The notes beneath the pieces are model-generated. The model saw only the letters and a program-made list of their open reading frames with translations, had not been told where the DNA came from and ran no database searches. A DNA stretch of 64,000 nucleotides from positions 108,873 to 172,872 of the forward strand of contig JAMDHS010000048.1 in assembly GCA_029717555.1 (NCBI GenBank), read 5' to 3'. Each line of letters begins with the position of its first letter. Positions within the stretch are counted from its first letter, which is position 1. The DNA is from Peribolospora baueri (lineage: Eukaryota; Basidiomycota; Peribolosporomycetes; Peribolosporales; Peribolosporaceae). Shown here one piece after another: positions 29,810 through 41,709 of this stretch. The translations under genes and the position numbers were made by a program.

Positions 29810-32800
29810 CGCAAGATCGGTGGTGGTAGTGAAGAAAGAGAGCGACGATGAGGTCAGTCAGTCAGTATTCACGAACCGAACGCCGACGTCGAACGGTCCG
29901 GAACGCCTTCGCTGCTCTCCCCACACTCGGGCCCGCCCATGGCGTCATCGCCCACCCACTAACACCCTTAGTGCGCCGCCGAGGAACACGAATCGGAAAA
30001 CGCAAAAAGATCGAACCAAGCTCGGGTCGGCCCATGCGCATGCCGTCCCGTCGTCCGCCTCCCCACTCCCCCACGAGCCGGGCGACGTCCGATGCCCAGC
30101 GTCGCCCTGGATTCTCTCCAGTGCGTGCACGCAGGGCCACGCGGCCCCCAATGCGGTCGAAGGAGAGGCAAGGGACGGAAAGAAGCGGACGGACGGACGG
30201 GTGGATGGACGGGATGGGATGGACGGAGGGAGAGCTCGCGAGCCACGCCGGTGGATCGAATGAATGAATGAATGAATGAATGAATGAATGAATGAATGAA
30301 TGAATGAATGAATGAATGAATGCACGCGGCTGAGCTTCATCTCGTCGAGACAATCAATCATCCCATCCTCGATCGATCGACCCTACCGACGCCGCACGGC
30401 CGCTCCCCGCCTCGCTTCCCCAGCTCCCAACTCGTCGACCAGGTCCTGACCACGCTTCCCGAACGACGACACGTGTCGGCGCACATACACCCGACGAGCA
30501 TGACGCCTTCCAGCCGGTACATCCGCCACGCCGCAGGGCGTGGTGCTCGTCCAGATCATCTGGCTCACCGCCTTCGACAGACGTCCCGGGACGGACAGAA
30601 CAAAGGGAGCAACCGGGACTGCCCACGCGCACCGCTCCCGCTCCCCAAGCATCCTGACCTGGTCCTGGTCCCCACGCCACGAATAACCGCCCATCTGGCC
30701 TGGCCGACGCAACTCACCGGGAGGGATAGACGCCAAAAACCGAGGGGCCGGACGTCGAGCGATTGGGGATAAATAGGCGAAAGGTGGGTGGGGGAGGACG
30801 AAAGACGGATTACCCTACCCGCCTGCAAGAACTAGCCGCGCGGACCTTTGGGCCGGCGCGAAGCAAAGGGCGAGGGAGGGAGTGACGGCGAGAGAGCGGT
30901 ATGTGGGGCAGCCGTCGATGGAGGAGGAAAGAGAAAAGGGAAGGGGCAGCGGTGCACAAGGATGCGAAGCGAAAGGAGAGGAAGATGTCCTTGAGACGAT
31001 GGCGGTGGGGATGGTGAGGAGGACGACGACGACGCTGCGGAGGCGGCCGGGCTAGGTCGAGGTCGAGGTCGAAGGAAGAAAAGAAGGCGAGGGGAGAAGA
31101 GGGAGGGAGAGAAGGAAGGACCGGTCGTCGTCGTGGGGGCGGGTCGGGTCGGGTCGGTCGGTGTCGATGTTGAGGGGACGAATGGGAGGGGGACGTGCGC
31201 GTCGCGAGGCTTGCCCGGGGGGTGGGCGGGCGAGGGGGAGTAGGCGAGAGCGAGTAGTGGGCTGTGGGCGAGGAGAAGGAGAAGGAGAAGGAGAAGGAAT
31301 AGAAGAAGGGAGGACAAAGAAAGCACGCCGTCCGGTCAGCCGCGAAAGAAAGGGAGGAAAGAAGGAAGGAAGGAGGTCGAGATCGAACGTGGGCGAGCGC
31401 TGGGCGGCGGCGGTGAGCGGAAGAAGGGGAGTGGCCGGGAAGGGGAAGGGGGAAGGAAGGGCCATTATCTAAGATAAGTGTACAGTCGGTAGATTACAGG
31501 CAGACATGTGCGCATCAAGTGCATGCGCGTTCATACGTGATTCATGTGTCTAGACTGCTCCCGCCACCGTGATCGCAGCCAAGCGCAAAGCTACGACGTC
31601 GTGCTCCACCGGGCAACCCGGTTCCACCCTGTACTCACCCAGCTGAAGCGAGCGACCCCAAGCTAGGTCGGAAAGGCGGGTAGGTGGTAGGTAGGTAGGT
31701 ATATAGGTTGCTAGGCGGAAGGGGCCGTCTGTGGCTGTGCGAGGGGTAGATGGCTCGCGATTCGGTACGAAGGAGAAGCCCCGCGCGAGAAGAACCGCCC
31801 TGTGCGCTCGTCCGTCGCGTCCGTTGGATTGTCCGTCAAGCACGCTTCCTTCGAATCTGTACAGGAGTTAGAAAGAGAGAAGGAGAGCGCTGACATTGCG
31901 TGGATGGAAGAATGTATGCGATGGGTGGATGGATCGATGGATGCGAAAAAGCGGTCAGTTAACCCGAAAACGTGCAGCGCGGATGCACTTGCGCCGATCA
32001 TCGGGCGGGCGGAGCGAGACGAGGCGAGGCGAGACGAGACGAGGCAAGGAAAGCCAAGCAAGGATGAACCGAGGTCCGTGCAGATCCGACCGGCGTGCGT
32101 CGTCGGGCGACGACGACGACGAAGAGGCGGAGCCGCCCGCCCCGGACAGACAGCATCCTCCGTCGGTCGCCTCCCTCTCCGGGGATCGTCCAAACTTAGT
32201 GCGCCCCTCTCTTCCGCGCGCGCCGGTCCCTGCCGCCAATCTCCTTTCATCCATCCATCCACATCTGTCCACCCCGTGCACGGTCGGACGAGCGAGCGAG
32301 CGCGTCTTGCTCACCTGTTCTTGCTACAGCTGGAAATCAGATACGTCTTGGTCGGGTCGGATAAAATAGTATACGGAGCGCTCTAGTCCGCGTGCTTGGC
32401 CCTGTATGCTAAGTCTTAGCAGCTCGCGTCATCGATGCGATATCGATGGATGGGCGAAGGGGGGAAGGGGGGCGAGGTCGAGGATCCGCGTTTACCTTGC
32501 CGGCGGGAGCGGGGGCCGGTTGAATGTATGTATGGGGGAAGGAAAGCGAGAGAGTGTGTATGTGCAGGTCAACATCGACTTGTCCGCGGGAAAGAGTCCT
32601 AAAACCCATGCAAGGTCCACCGCCGCCTCACCCCAACGACGACGATCGAGGGCGGGTGAGTGAGTCCTTGACGGGAGTGGAGACGATGAAAGCAAGCTAA
32701 CCGATGACGCGAACTCCTCGACGACAGAAAGACAGGCGGACAGACAGGCGGACGCGGTCGGAGTGAGGATCGGAAATGCGATGGCAGCGGCGGATGCGGG

Positions 32801-35548
32801 CGAGGCGTAGAAAGAGGCACCTGTGCGTGCATATGTACGATTCTTCTCGTCCGGTCGTGCACATAGCGTAGACGGTCCGCAAACTCGAAACGAGCGCAAG
32901 CGGAAAGCGTTCTGGAACCAACCTCAGACCCTCTCCAGCAAGTGGCTGGCAGCGCAAAGTTTGACGGATATGGATGGACGGTGCGCCCGAGGCAAGGGCG
33001 GGCCGGCGACTGTGACATGTCATTCTCTTCCTTGCTTCGATCCAGGCACGATCCGTCGTTGACCGCGTTTGTTATAAGTCTCATTGAGATTGACAAAAAA
33101 AGATAACCTAACCTGAAGGAAAGGATTTGCACGGCCCCAGTCCCCGAACCCAAGTTGTCTCTGTACGCGCAGATCGTCGGCCCACACTGGCCGACTTCTT
33201 TCCGGTGAGACCGACCGACCTCAGCGTAGGCCAGCTCTCCAAGACAAACGAAACTATGACAGGGCACGGGCCTCCGGTGACGGTATCGCTCCTGCATCCC
33301 GACTGGCTTGGCTGATCAAATGCGCAGCCCCTCATGGATGATAGCCCCAATACGAGGCTTGTTGCCTCTATCCGAGTAACATATGACGAATGGGCGAAAA
33401 AAACCGACACGAACGAACTCCTTTGCGAGGCATTTATGCTCGGCCTGACACCGATCCATGGTCTGCGCATAAGCCATGGATGGCACCTTCTCCACCGTAC
33501 GCACCAAACCATCTCGCGTTCAGAACCTTCATGGACGGGACGGCACGAAGAGCACGCCGGAACCTCTCGGAGAACCGCAACCGCGCAAGCAAATTCTCGA
33601 GGGAGAAAAAAGCAATGGTGATAGGAAGCAAAGGCGATGATGAAGGAAGAAAAGCAGATATGGATGATCTCACGCGCCGAACGGAAACGGAAGTTCCTGA
33701 GCCCCGGCCAAGTCGTCGTCACGCCTGCCGAGCTTGTGACACAAATTTCATTCTTCCTTGCGTCGTGTTCGATTCATATTGGGCATGAGGCTTCGTTAGG
33801 CGGAACCCCCTTCCATGTCGGTCCTTTCCGAGCAGCCGCCGATCGTCGTCGCGCAGCAGCGTCCGGAACGAACAAATCCTTGTCCCCGACTAGCTGGAGT
33901 GAGCCGCGGCGTAACTAGCTCTTGACGAGTTCTGTTTCGCACGCGACATTGACCTATGCGTCCGCTTATGGAGATGGACCCCACTCCCTGTCGTTGATGT
34001 CATGTCGTCTTATTACCGCAAACTCCTCTTCATCCACCGCTAATGCCTTTTGTAAGGAACCTTGCCGCCGGGTTGAATGAACGATCGTCGATATCGTCGA
34101 CCGCTTTGGCTCCCAAGGATCAGCGGAGCTGTCATGGCGAGACGAACACAGGAAGCTGATGCGAGGAAAACAAGTTTGCTGTTTCCCTTCCCCTCTCTCG
34201 CAAAGGGGGCATAGAGGCTTTTCGTGCCGCTGAGCCGCTGCCGAGACAAGCATAACAGCCCTTCGGATCATGGGTTGCGCGCCGCCGCGTCATCATTCTA
34301 CCCTCACAGCCAAACTTGTCCTCGCCATGGAGCCATCCTCCACCGTCGCATCCCGACTAGATATCTCGCCATCGAAAGGCTGGTGAGCGTCGGTCTTAGT
34401 CGGCCGTTCGGTCGAAATCGGCGGCAGCCATCTATCTCATCTCGCCTTGTTGGGCAGGTCCTGTTCAGGATGCTGGCGGCTATGGTGTGCTGACCGCTGC
34501 GGGCATGGCAAGTCTTTGACGCAGTTCGTCGCGGCCAACCAAGGGCTTGACGGCTTAACGGTGCTCCTTCACGCATTGTCATCGCCCAGTCCTATTGCCG
34601 AGTCATCCCTTTCCATCTCGCGCTGACACGCGCCTGTCTTCCAGGTCCCCACGAGTGAAGCGTCGCATCGATCGAAACAACAGCGCGGAAGGCACGAGCA
34701 GCCGGTCTGGACAGGGAGCGTGAATTCGTGCTATGATAGGAAGGGTGTGGAAATTGTGCTCAGAAGTTGGTCAGAGCCAGTGAAATTGGGTGGCGGACAG
34801 GGTCGCGTGCCAGACGAGGACGTCGAACGAGCTGCAGAGTCGAACGCGCTCCGCAGGCAACAGGAAGAGACATATGCAAAGGCGTAACGTCACAGCACGT
34901 CTTGGTCGAAGGTAAGGTCGTCGATGACGCTATAACGGTCTAGTAGACGGTGGACGTGGTGAAAAAGCAGTGGACGATGTTTCCGTTGGCGTTCCTACCC
35001 AACCAACCATGGTCGCTAGAGGTCGTCAGCCAGCCTAGCGAGGTCGATGAGGAAGCAGAAACCTGGCGAGCCACATGTGAGCACGCTATTCCCAAGTACA
35101 TAGCCAGCTGAAGCGGGCGGGGAACAGTGCCCGACGTGGTTTTTGCAAGCTTGATTTGCTTCATACGTATCATCGCTGTCGGCGGGGGGTCTTCCGTGCC
35201 GAGGGGGCCAGCGGGGCGTTCGATTACAAAGCGTCGACGCGCGATTCTAACGGACTGTAATGCACCGCTGTATTCGACCCACCCGTCCGCGTCACGAGCC
35301 ACGAGCGCCGTCATCGATCTGTCCTGTCCGTCTGTCCATCCATCCATCATCCAGTCGTGGTCGACCTCGCTCCTGCTCTCCATCCATCTCCCCGTCCCTT
35401 GCGAAGCCCCCCCTTTTTTCCTTCGCTGAAGCAACCCACCAACCCGCGACCAGCGGGCGCTTCGCCCTTCGTCCTCCAGCCTCCTTCCGTCCTCAGGCCA
35501 GGCCCGGCTTCCCCGCGGCCATCGTGCCACCCGCACCCGCCTTGCCCG
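29810..35548. other. 5.7-kb gene-poor region between two divergent polarity genes
   Basis: The 3' side of the plus strand leads to the SH3-SAM-PH gene, the left side to the RhoGEF. The visible contents are a GAAT repeat (30258-30321), a TATA-like GATAAATAGG at 30767, and purine-rich plus-strand tracts (30840-31460). There are also short ATCC/ATGG repeats and many overlapping low-complexity open frames on both strands. A possible donor (CCCG/GTGAGT, minus strand, about 30715) hints at a short spliced transcript around 30350-30750. None of this supports a confident gene. The region may hold long UTRs, regulatory DNA, lncRNA or genes too diverged for me to see. Confidence 0.45.
30258..30321. repeat. 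(GAAT)16 microsatellite
   Basis: Sixteen perfect tandem tetranucleotide units upstream of the RhoGEF gene. No unit is interrupted, which suggests recent expansion and likely length polymorphism between strains. Confidence 0.95.
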
Positions 35549-38500
35549 ATGGCTGGCGAACCGCTCATTGTCTGGGCGGTGCACGACTTCGAGGCGGAGA
35601 ACCCGGACGAGGTGTCGTTCAGGGCCGGGGAGAAAATCGTCGTCGTCGAGAAGGACGACGCTTACAGCGACGGTTGGTGGCAGGTGCGTCCCGTTTCTGT
35701 TTCTCTTTGCGTCTTTCACGCTTCGAACGCTTGTGCGCTGGTCGGTCGGAAAGGACGCCGGTGTCGTTGTGACCGGATCATGAGGGATGTCACCTAGCGC
35801 CCTGCCCTGGCCGGCGAGCTACCCGCAGCGAGCAGACTCCTCACACCCACACCCTGTTTCTCTCTGCCTCTCCTCTCCACCATCACCTTCTGCTTCATCG
35901 CCCGCTGCCGTCCTCTTCTCCATCGTCTTGTCTCCTCGCTCTTCAAACATGCCCTCCACGCCCGATCTTCGCCGTATGTTCTCCCGACGACCACCTTCGT
36001 TTGTTGGGTCGCCCACGGACATCTTCTCCACGCCGCCATCCTCTGCTCCGCCCTCCCCTTCCCCATCCCGCCTCGCTTCCGCCTCCTTTCTCTCCGTACG
36101 CGACGACGACGAGCAGGGTACGAATGAGCGCGATGAGACCGGTCTGTTTCCATTCTCTTACACTTCGTACAATCGCCCTCCCTCGGCGGCGCCCGGTGGC
36201 GACGCTGGACAAGGCCACCTCGGCGTCAACGGCGCAGACGGGAGCGGGAGCCGGCTCGTGAACAAGGTCAGCGGAGTTGGCCTCAGCTCCGTACCCACCG
36301 TGTCGGTCGTCAACGAGGACGACGAAGAGGAGGAGTACGAGCCCGCCCAAGAGGCACCCGATGGCAGCAACGGTGAGGACCACAACCCGGGCGCTGCTGC
36401 CGGCGCGTTCATGAACGAGACCATGTCTGAGATCCAAGCGGCCATCAATTCTCTGGCCGTCGACGGCGCGCAATCGCCATCCAAAGCTGACGCGAACGTC
36501 GATGAAGCTCAGGACAGCGCGCCACGGCGAACGTCTTTTCAATCCTCTCGCTCTGTTGACCCTTACGGCTCGGACGGAGAGACTGCGGAAGGAGACGGCG
36601 ACGGCGCCTACGACGCCTCTCACCAGGCCGCTGCCCGTCAAGCTTTGGCCGTGGCCGCCAAAGACAGCCTTGCAGCCAAGATGCAGCTGGAGAGGGAAGA
36701 AGCCGAGCGGCGGCGGCAGGAGGTGCATTCAGCCGTCGAGGCGGAGGCCAGGGAGGCTGAGCGTGAGCGGCTGATGCGGGAGCGCGAGGCGCAGCATTTA
36801 CGTGACCTCGCTGCGGCCAAGGAGAAGAAGGGCAAGGAGAAGAGCCAGAGGAAGGAGAAGATTGGGTACACTCCCACCGGCGCCGGCCGACGCCTCGCGC
36901 CGCCCGTCGCTGGTTTGCAGTTCAGTGACGAGAGCGAAGGCGAGAGCGAAGGCGAGAGCGAGGGTGAGCCATTCGTCGATAACATCGAGACCCATTCGCC
37001 TCTGTTCGCCGTGATGGCGTCCAAACAGGAGCAAGGTCAAGGTTCCACCACGGAGGGAGGGCGACAGGCGGAAGAGGCCACGTCCCAGCCGCGCATTCAG
37101 CTTGAAAAAGCCGGCGGTGGGGGTGGAGACGGAGAGGAGCCGCAGGAGGAGCTAGTCACCCCGTTGGACGAATTGGCTGCCAACCCCGAAGGTTTCAACG
37201 AACGGGAACAAGCGAAGTCGCTTTCTTCTGCTGAACTTGACAGTCAGCTGGGCACCAAGCCGTCGACTCCAAAGGCGATTGTTTCTGGCACGGACCAGAC
37301 TTGTCAACTGCAATCCAATCCCGTGACTGCCAAGTCGGCGACGCCAGATACGGAGTACACTCGCACACCTGACTCCCCGGAGCCCGTGACCGCACCATTG
37401 GCCCCTGAAGACTATCAAGATCTTGAAGGATCGCAACAGGCGAAGGCGGATATCGGTCGTTGGCCCTCTTCGGCCAGCAAAACGGATTTCACCGGCGCTA
37501 CGACCCCAACGGTAGGAAGCAAGAATGACCCGATCGCCCTTGGTTTCCATCAGGCCCCTGCTGTCGAGACAACGCCACCGCCTCGCAGCATGACCCCGCA
37601 GAGCGTTACGTCTTCCCGCATCGACAGCGGACTGTCCGCCGCTGGCGGGGCTCCCAGCACAGCACCGACGACTGCTAACTTCTCTGCTACGCCTGCTGCG
37701 CCGAGCACACCCGTTGACAACAAGCTCACGAGCCCTGAAGAAGCCAAGTCGCCTGCAGCGGAGGCCGCCGCGGCCAAGGAGCCTTTGCCACGGGATCCTC
37801 GAGACTGGAGCGTCGAGCAAGTCGTCGAGTGGGGGAGGAGCAAGGGGTGGGATCAAAAGACGGTTCTGGACAAGTTCATTGGTAAGTAGCAGAACTATCT
37901 TGTCGCCGGGTTGCCCCGGACACGAGGCCTAATTCGTCGTGCATTTATCTACCTTTGACTTGTGTCGTATACGCTTCCAGAGCACGAAATTTCCGGTGAT
38001 GTACTTCTTGAAATGGACATTAACATCCTCAAGGAGATCGACATCATCGCGTTTGGGAAACGATCCAAGATTGCTACCGCCATCCACCAGCTCCGCCGTC
38101 CCCTTTCCGTCTCTTCCGGTCAAGCTGCGTCCTTCGGCTTGGCCACGCCCCAAACCGTACCACCGCGCCGCTCTTCATCGCCTTTCCAACCACCCACCCA
38201 AGTTCCTCTGTCGCCGCACTCCCCCAAGAGCAGCGTGGGCGCAAGCTACGACGCCGACCAGGACCACCCACCCTCGCGACCGCCGGCAGTCGCCGAAACG
38301 CTCGCTCCCATCTCTGGCCTTTACCAGAACCAGCCGAGGCAATCTTACCGCAACTCCAGCTCCGACTTGCAAGGTCTTGCCGCCTCCCCTCCCATCATCA
38401 GTAGCGAGAGCTTCAACAGGGTCGTCCGGAGGATGTCCGACCCGGACATTGTGGGCGACATGCGAACGAGCCGCGACGGCCGCGGCGCACGCGTCTCCCT

Positions 38501-40117
38501 TCTTGGCTCGGAAGGCGGCCAGAGTCGTCCGCAGAGCATCGTCGTACCAGACCTCGCCGGTGGAGAGGGGCTGTTCGCAGCCGGTGTCAATGGCTTTGGC
38601 GCCCACAGGCGGAGTTACACCAACACGGATAACGTCTCATTCGGCCCTCCTTCGGCAGGTTCTCGGAAAGCGTGCTCCAAATTCGATGAGGTCACGAGTG
38701 GTGACGAGGGGGGTCAAAACGCGGGCGCCAATCTCCGCGTTCCTCGTAAGAGCGCTAGCTCGTCCAACACCAAGAGCGGAAGTGGAGACCGGACCAGCAT
38801 CTTTGCCGCAACATTCGGTCGCGCTCGCAAGCCGCCGCCCAAGTATACCCCGACCTCGGCGGACAGCGCACCGGAGAAGCCGACGGAGAGGCCGACCAAG
38901 GACATCACGGCGTCCGAAGGCAAGCGCGCATTGAGCAAGCTGGGGTGGGGCAGCAAGCGGGGCACGAAAGTGCTCACCGGTCAGTTCGACATTCATGGTC
39001 GTCCGCTCATCAGCTTGCCTATCAGTTCTCCGGACTTTGATCCCGCTCACAAGCTTCACGCGATCGACACCTCTCCAGCCTCTGGGGAGCACAAGGGTAT
39101 GAGAAGCCAAGACGAGACGATGGGGATGCAGAACAATCCGGGAGCGACGGCTCTCGAGCGCCTCGGCACACCAGACTTGGCTGGGTGGATGCGCAAGAAG
39201 GGGGAGAAATACAACACTTGGAAGTTGCGCTTTTTCGTCCTCAAGGGACCGTACCTGTACTACCTCCGCAACGAGCAAGTGAGTTGGCCATTGCGATTTT
39301 CGTGGTATTTCGATTTTCACTTCGGCATTTCGCTGACCTTGAATGCACCTCGTGGCCGCCGCGCTGCCTGCCGGTCTTTGCAGGAGACCAAGATCAAGGG
39401 CTTCATCGACATGTCCGGGTACAAGGTCATCGCAGATCAAAACATCGCCGCCGGCAAGTATGGGTTCAAGATCTTGCATGTCGAGGAGAAGCCCCATTAC
39501 TTCTGCTCCGAAGACGGGACGGTCGTGCGCGAGTGGATGAAGGCACTCATGAAGGCTACTATCGGCAGGGACACCAGTGGTGAGGACGCACGCCGAGTTT
39601 ACGTTTCGCGCGCTTTTCGTAGATTCCGATCCTGATTCATCCTCTGCTTTGCCTGCTAGTTCCCGTCGTCTCGTCGTGTACGATTGACACGATGCCCCTC
39701 GAGGTGGCACAGGCCATGCACCCTCCTCCGCGCCCGCCGTCGCCAACGACGAGAGCGCGCGTGCAACGCGAGCGGGCCCGGGAACACCACTCTTTGACGG
39801 CCAAGGACGCCCACGTGCTTATGGCGTTCCAGCACGCTCCGCCCGAGTCGCCTTCTTCGGAGCGGCGGGTGAGCCAGTTCGGCGTCACACCAAGCGGCAG
39901 AAGACTTCTGAATAGTGGTACGTCTATGCGAAGCGGGAGCTTGCCCCTGAGCATGGGCTCGCCGGATCAGATTGCCCGCCAGGTGGATGCAGGCCTCGGC
40001 ATTCGCAGGGACGGCACGGGCAGACCCGCTACCGCTGACTCGGAGAAAACGTATGAAGGCCCGCCTACGCCCATCAAGAAGCCCAAAGCCGCTCGACGGA
40101 AAAAGCCGGCGGCGTGA
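35549..40117 (+). CDS. SH3-SAM-PH polarity scaffold, BOI1/BOI2 type
   Basis: Homologue class of yeast Boi1/Boi2, plasma-membrane scaffolds that bind Cdc42 and phosphoinositides and help exocytosis and bud growth. Exons 35549-35683, 36117-37881, 37981-39278, 39384-39579 and 39660-40117 close in phase to 1283 aa. The SH3 domain is split by intron 1 (WAVHDFEAENPDEVSFRAGE...DDAYSDGWWQ then GTNERDETGLFPFSYT). A long disordered linker follows with a coiled, Arg/Glu-rich helix (LEREEAERRRQEVHSAVEAE) and ESEG repeats. The SAM domain is near 605-675 (RDWSVEQVVEWGRSKGWDQ, then EISGDVLLEMDINILKEIDI), also split by an intron. The PH domain is near 1030-1130 (LAGWMRKKGEKYNTWKLRFF, FKILHVEEKPHYFCS, REWMKALMKA). 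The tail ends PTPIKKPKAARRKKPAA. The domain order matches the family exactly. Confidence 0.93.
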
Positions 40118-40603
40118 CCGAATAGCCCATATTATGCCATCGCTTTCCTTTCACACCTTCTCTTCACCTCCCATGCCGAACCTCATGTGGGCGAACGTCC
40201 ATCTGTTTATGGTTGCTCGCGCGAGTCGAGCTTTGACCGCTTCACCTCGGCAGTAGAGCCTGCTTCCGTTCGTTTACTTTTTCATCTTTCACACCTTGCT
40301 TCTCCTTGCACGAGACAACCTTTCGCTCCCTTCTTTTTCGAAACAACTTGTGATGGTCGATTGGAGACGGGCCCGATGCCATACCCCCCACCCCCCACCC
40401 TCCCTTTCCCTAAATAAGCCTTACTATTTCGCTCCTTTCCTCTCCCTTTTACATTTCTTCCCCATATGTCGCCGCCTCGTGTAAATAACTACAGACGACA
40501 CGAACGGTCCCGTTCTCGAATTAACAAGGATTGCAGACCATCGAAGTGTACGCGAACGAAGGCGGCAACCGAAGGAAATACTATAGAGAGGGAAGAGTCG
40601 TAG
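40118..40603. other. Convergent intergenic region (3' UTRs)
   Basis: Between the 3' ends of the BOI-type gene (+) and the rhodanese gene (-). It has a C-rich run with CCCCCCACCCCCCACCCTCCC near 40385-40405 and CT-rich sequence, but no gene seen. Confidence 0.55.
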
Positions 40604-41507
40604 TTAGTCATCGTCCATGCCTTCTCGCTTATGCTGCTCTTCCTTGGCCACCCAGTCGAGCCAGGAACCTCGGTAGTTGCGGGCGCTGAAGGGTCAGAGA
40701 GAAAACGGAGGGTGAAGGGAAGTGGGAGCGGCTTGAGCCCGAGTCGACTCAAAACGGGCGAAGGGAACGAACGACGGGGCTCGAAACGCTCGCTCTCACT
40801 TTTTCCAGCCGCGCTTGGCGGCCAAGTCGATGGCCGTCTGAGAGCGGACGCCTCCGCGACAGTACATGATCACCTTCTGATCCAGCAGGGGCTTCTTGAA
40901 GCCGTGCACGCGGGAGAAGTCGCCCTCGTCCATGTCGAGGGACTTTTCGAAGCCCGAGAGGGGTACGGAGACGGCGGAGGGGATCATGCCCGCCGAGACC
41001 TCGTCCGGCTCGCGGACGTCTATGAGGACGATGTCCTGGATTTGGTGCCGGGGTGGTTCGTCGGGTTTAGTGATTGCGATTGCGATTGCGATTGCGATTG
41101 CGATTGTGATTTGCGATTCGAAAGAGGCGAAGCGGACGAGAAGAGACGCCCCTCAGCTACGTCCAACGAGGGCCGGCAAGGCGGGGGGCCGCCTCAGCGC
41201 GGCTCAGGTCAGTTCACCTCACCTCGCTAGGCTGCATCGTGAGAGGCTTCAGCTCTTCATAAGTAACGTCCCCCTTGCGCGTCCACTGTACTCGACTCTT
41301 CTCTTTTCCGCCTCGCAAAAAGGTGACCGAGGAAGCGCGGAAGTCTCTACTAGGCGACCCGAGGAAGGGGGACGATCGGGGCAGGGTTGGGGCAAGGTGG
41401 ACGTCGGCGCGGAGAGCAGACGATGCCAATGGAAGAAGACGGGAGGCGGCCGGAACGCGGCGAGCCAAGGACGGCCTGAGAGAGGCGAGAGCTGAGCGAG
41501 AAGCCAT
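40604..41507 (-). CDS. Mitochondrial single-domain rhodanese
   Basis: Probable thiosulfate sulfurtransferase that moves sulfane sulfur through a persulfide on its active Cys; yeast Rdl1-type proteins are the likely relatives. Exons 41507-41223, 41035 to about 40800 and 40689-40604 join in phase. Residues 1-70 are Arg/Ser/Leu/Ala-rich with almost no acids (MASRSALASLRPSLARRVPA), a mitochondrial presequence. Then come VTYEELKPL, DIVLIDVREPDEVSAGMIPS and the active-site loop KVIMYCRGGVRSQTA, with the catalytic Cys followed by a six-residue loop of single-domain rhodanese size. The terminal RNYRGSWLDWVAKEEQHKRE is also typical. An earlier Met at 41642 would precede the presequence with a non-mitochondrial stretch, so I prefer 41507. 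Substrate is inferred from family only. Confidence 0.88.
41072..41107. repeat. (GATTGC)n hexanucleotide repeat in the rhodanese intron
   Basis: About five GATTGC units plus degenerate flanks inside intron 1, close to its acceptor at 41036. On the sense strand this is a GCAATC repeat. Confidence 0.9.
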
Positions 41508-41709
41508 AGTGGATGGGTGGCAAAGGACGACGGTGGTGGTAGTCGAGCGACAAGACGGGGCCCGGCATTTCTTCCGGCTGAGCCGGAGCAAGTGGCGATC
41601 GCGAAAGCTGGAGCGTCCTTCCAGTTCCATCCATCCATCCATCGTCCACTCCTCCCATCCCCATCAATTCGCATCCATCCATCTCTTCGTAGCCTGTTTA
41701 TCGCCAGTT
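41508..41709. promoter_or_regulatory. Bidirectional promoter of rhodanese (-) and MED17 (+)
   Basis: Only 202 bp separate the two start codons, so both promoters and 5' UTRs must overlap here or extend into the neighbour. A CATCCATCCATC run (41629-41642, with more to 41680) lies midway. No named factor site is claimed. Confidence 0.6.

Noticed and set aside
30832-31465. Minus-strand frames starting with poly-Leu or Pro runs that resemble signal peptides
   Set aside because: They are translations of purine-rich simple sequence (GGAGAAGGAGAAGG and similar). Leu/Pro/Ser-only composition and open overlapping frames indicate no gene.
33108-33722. 205-codon minus-strand frame in the gene-poor gap, plus overlapping plus-strand frames
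   Set aside because: Cys/Ser/Arg-heavy, no domain, and several plus-strand frames overlap it with similar quality.
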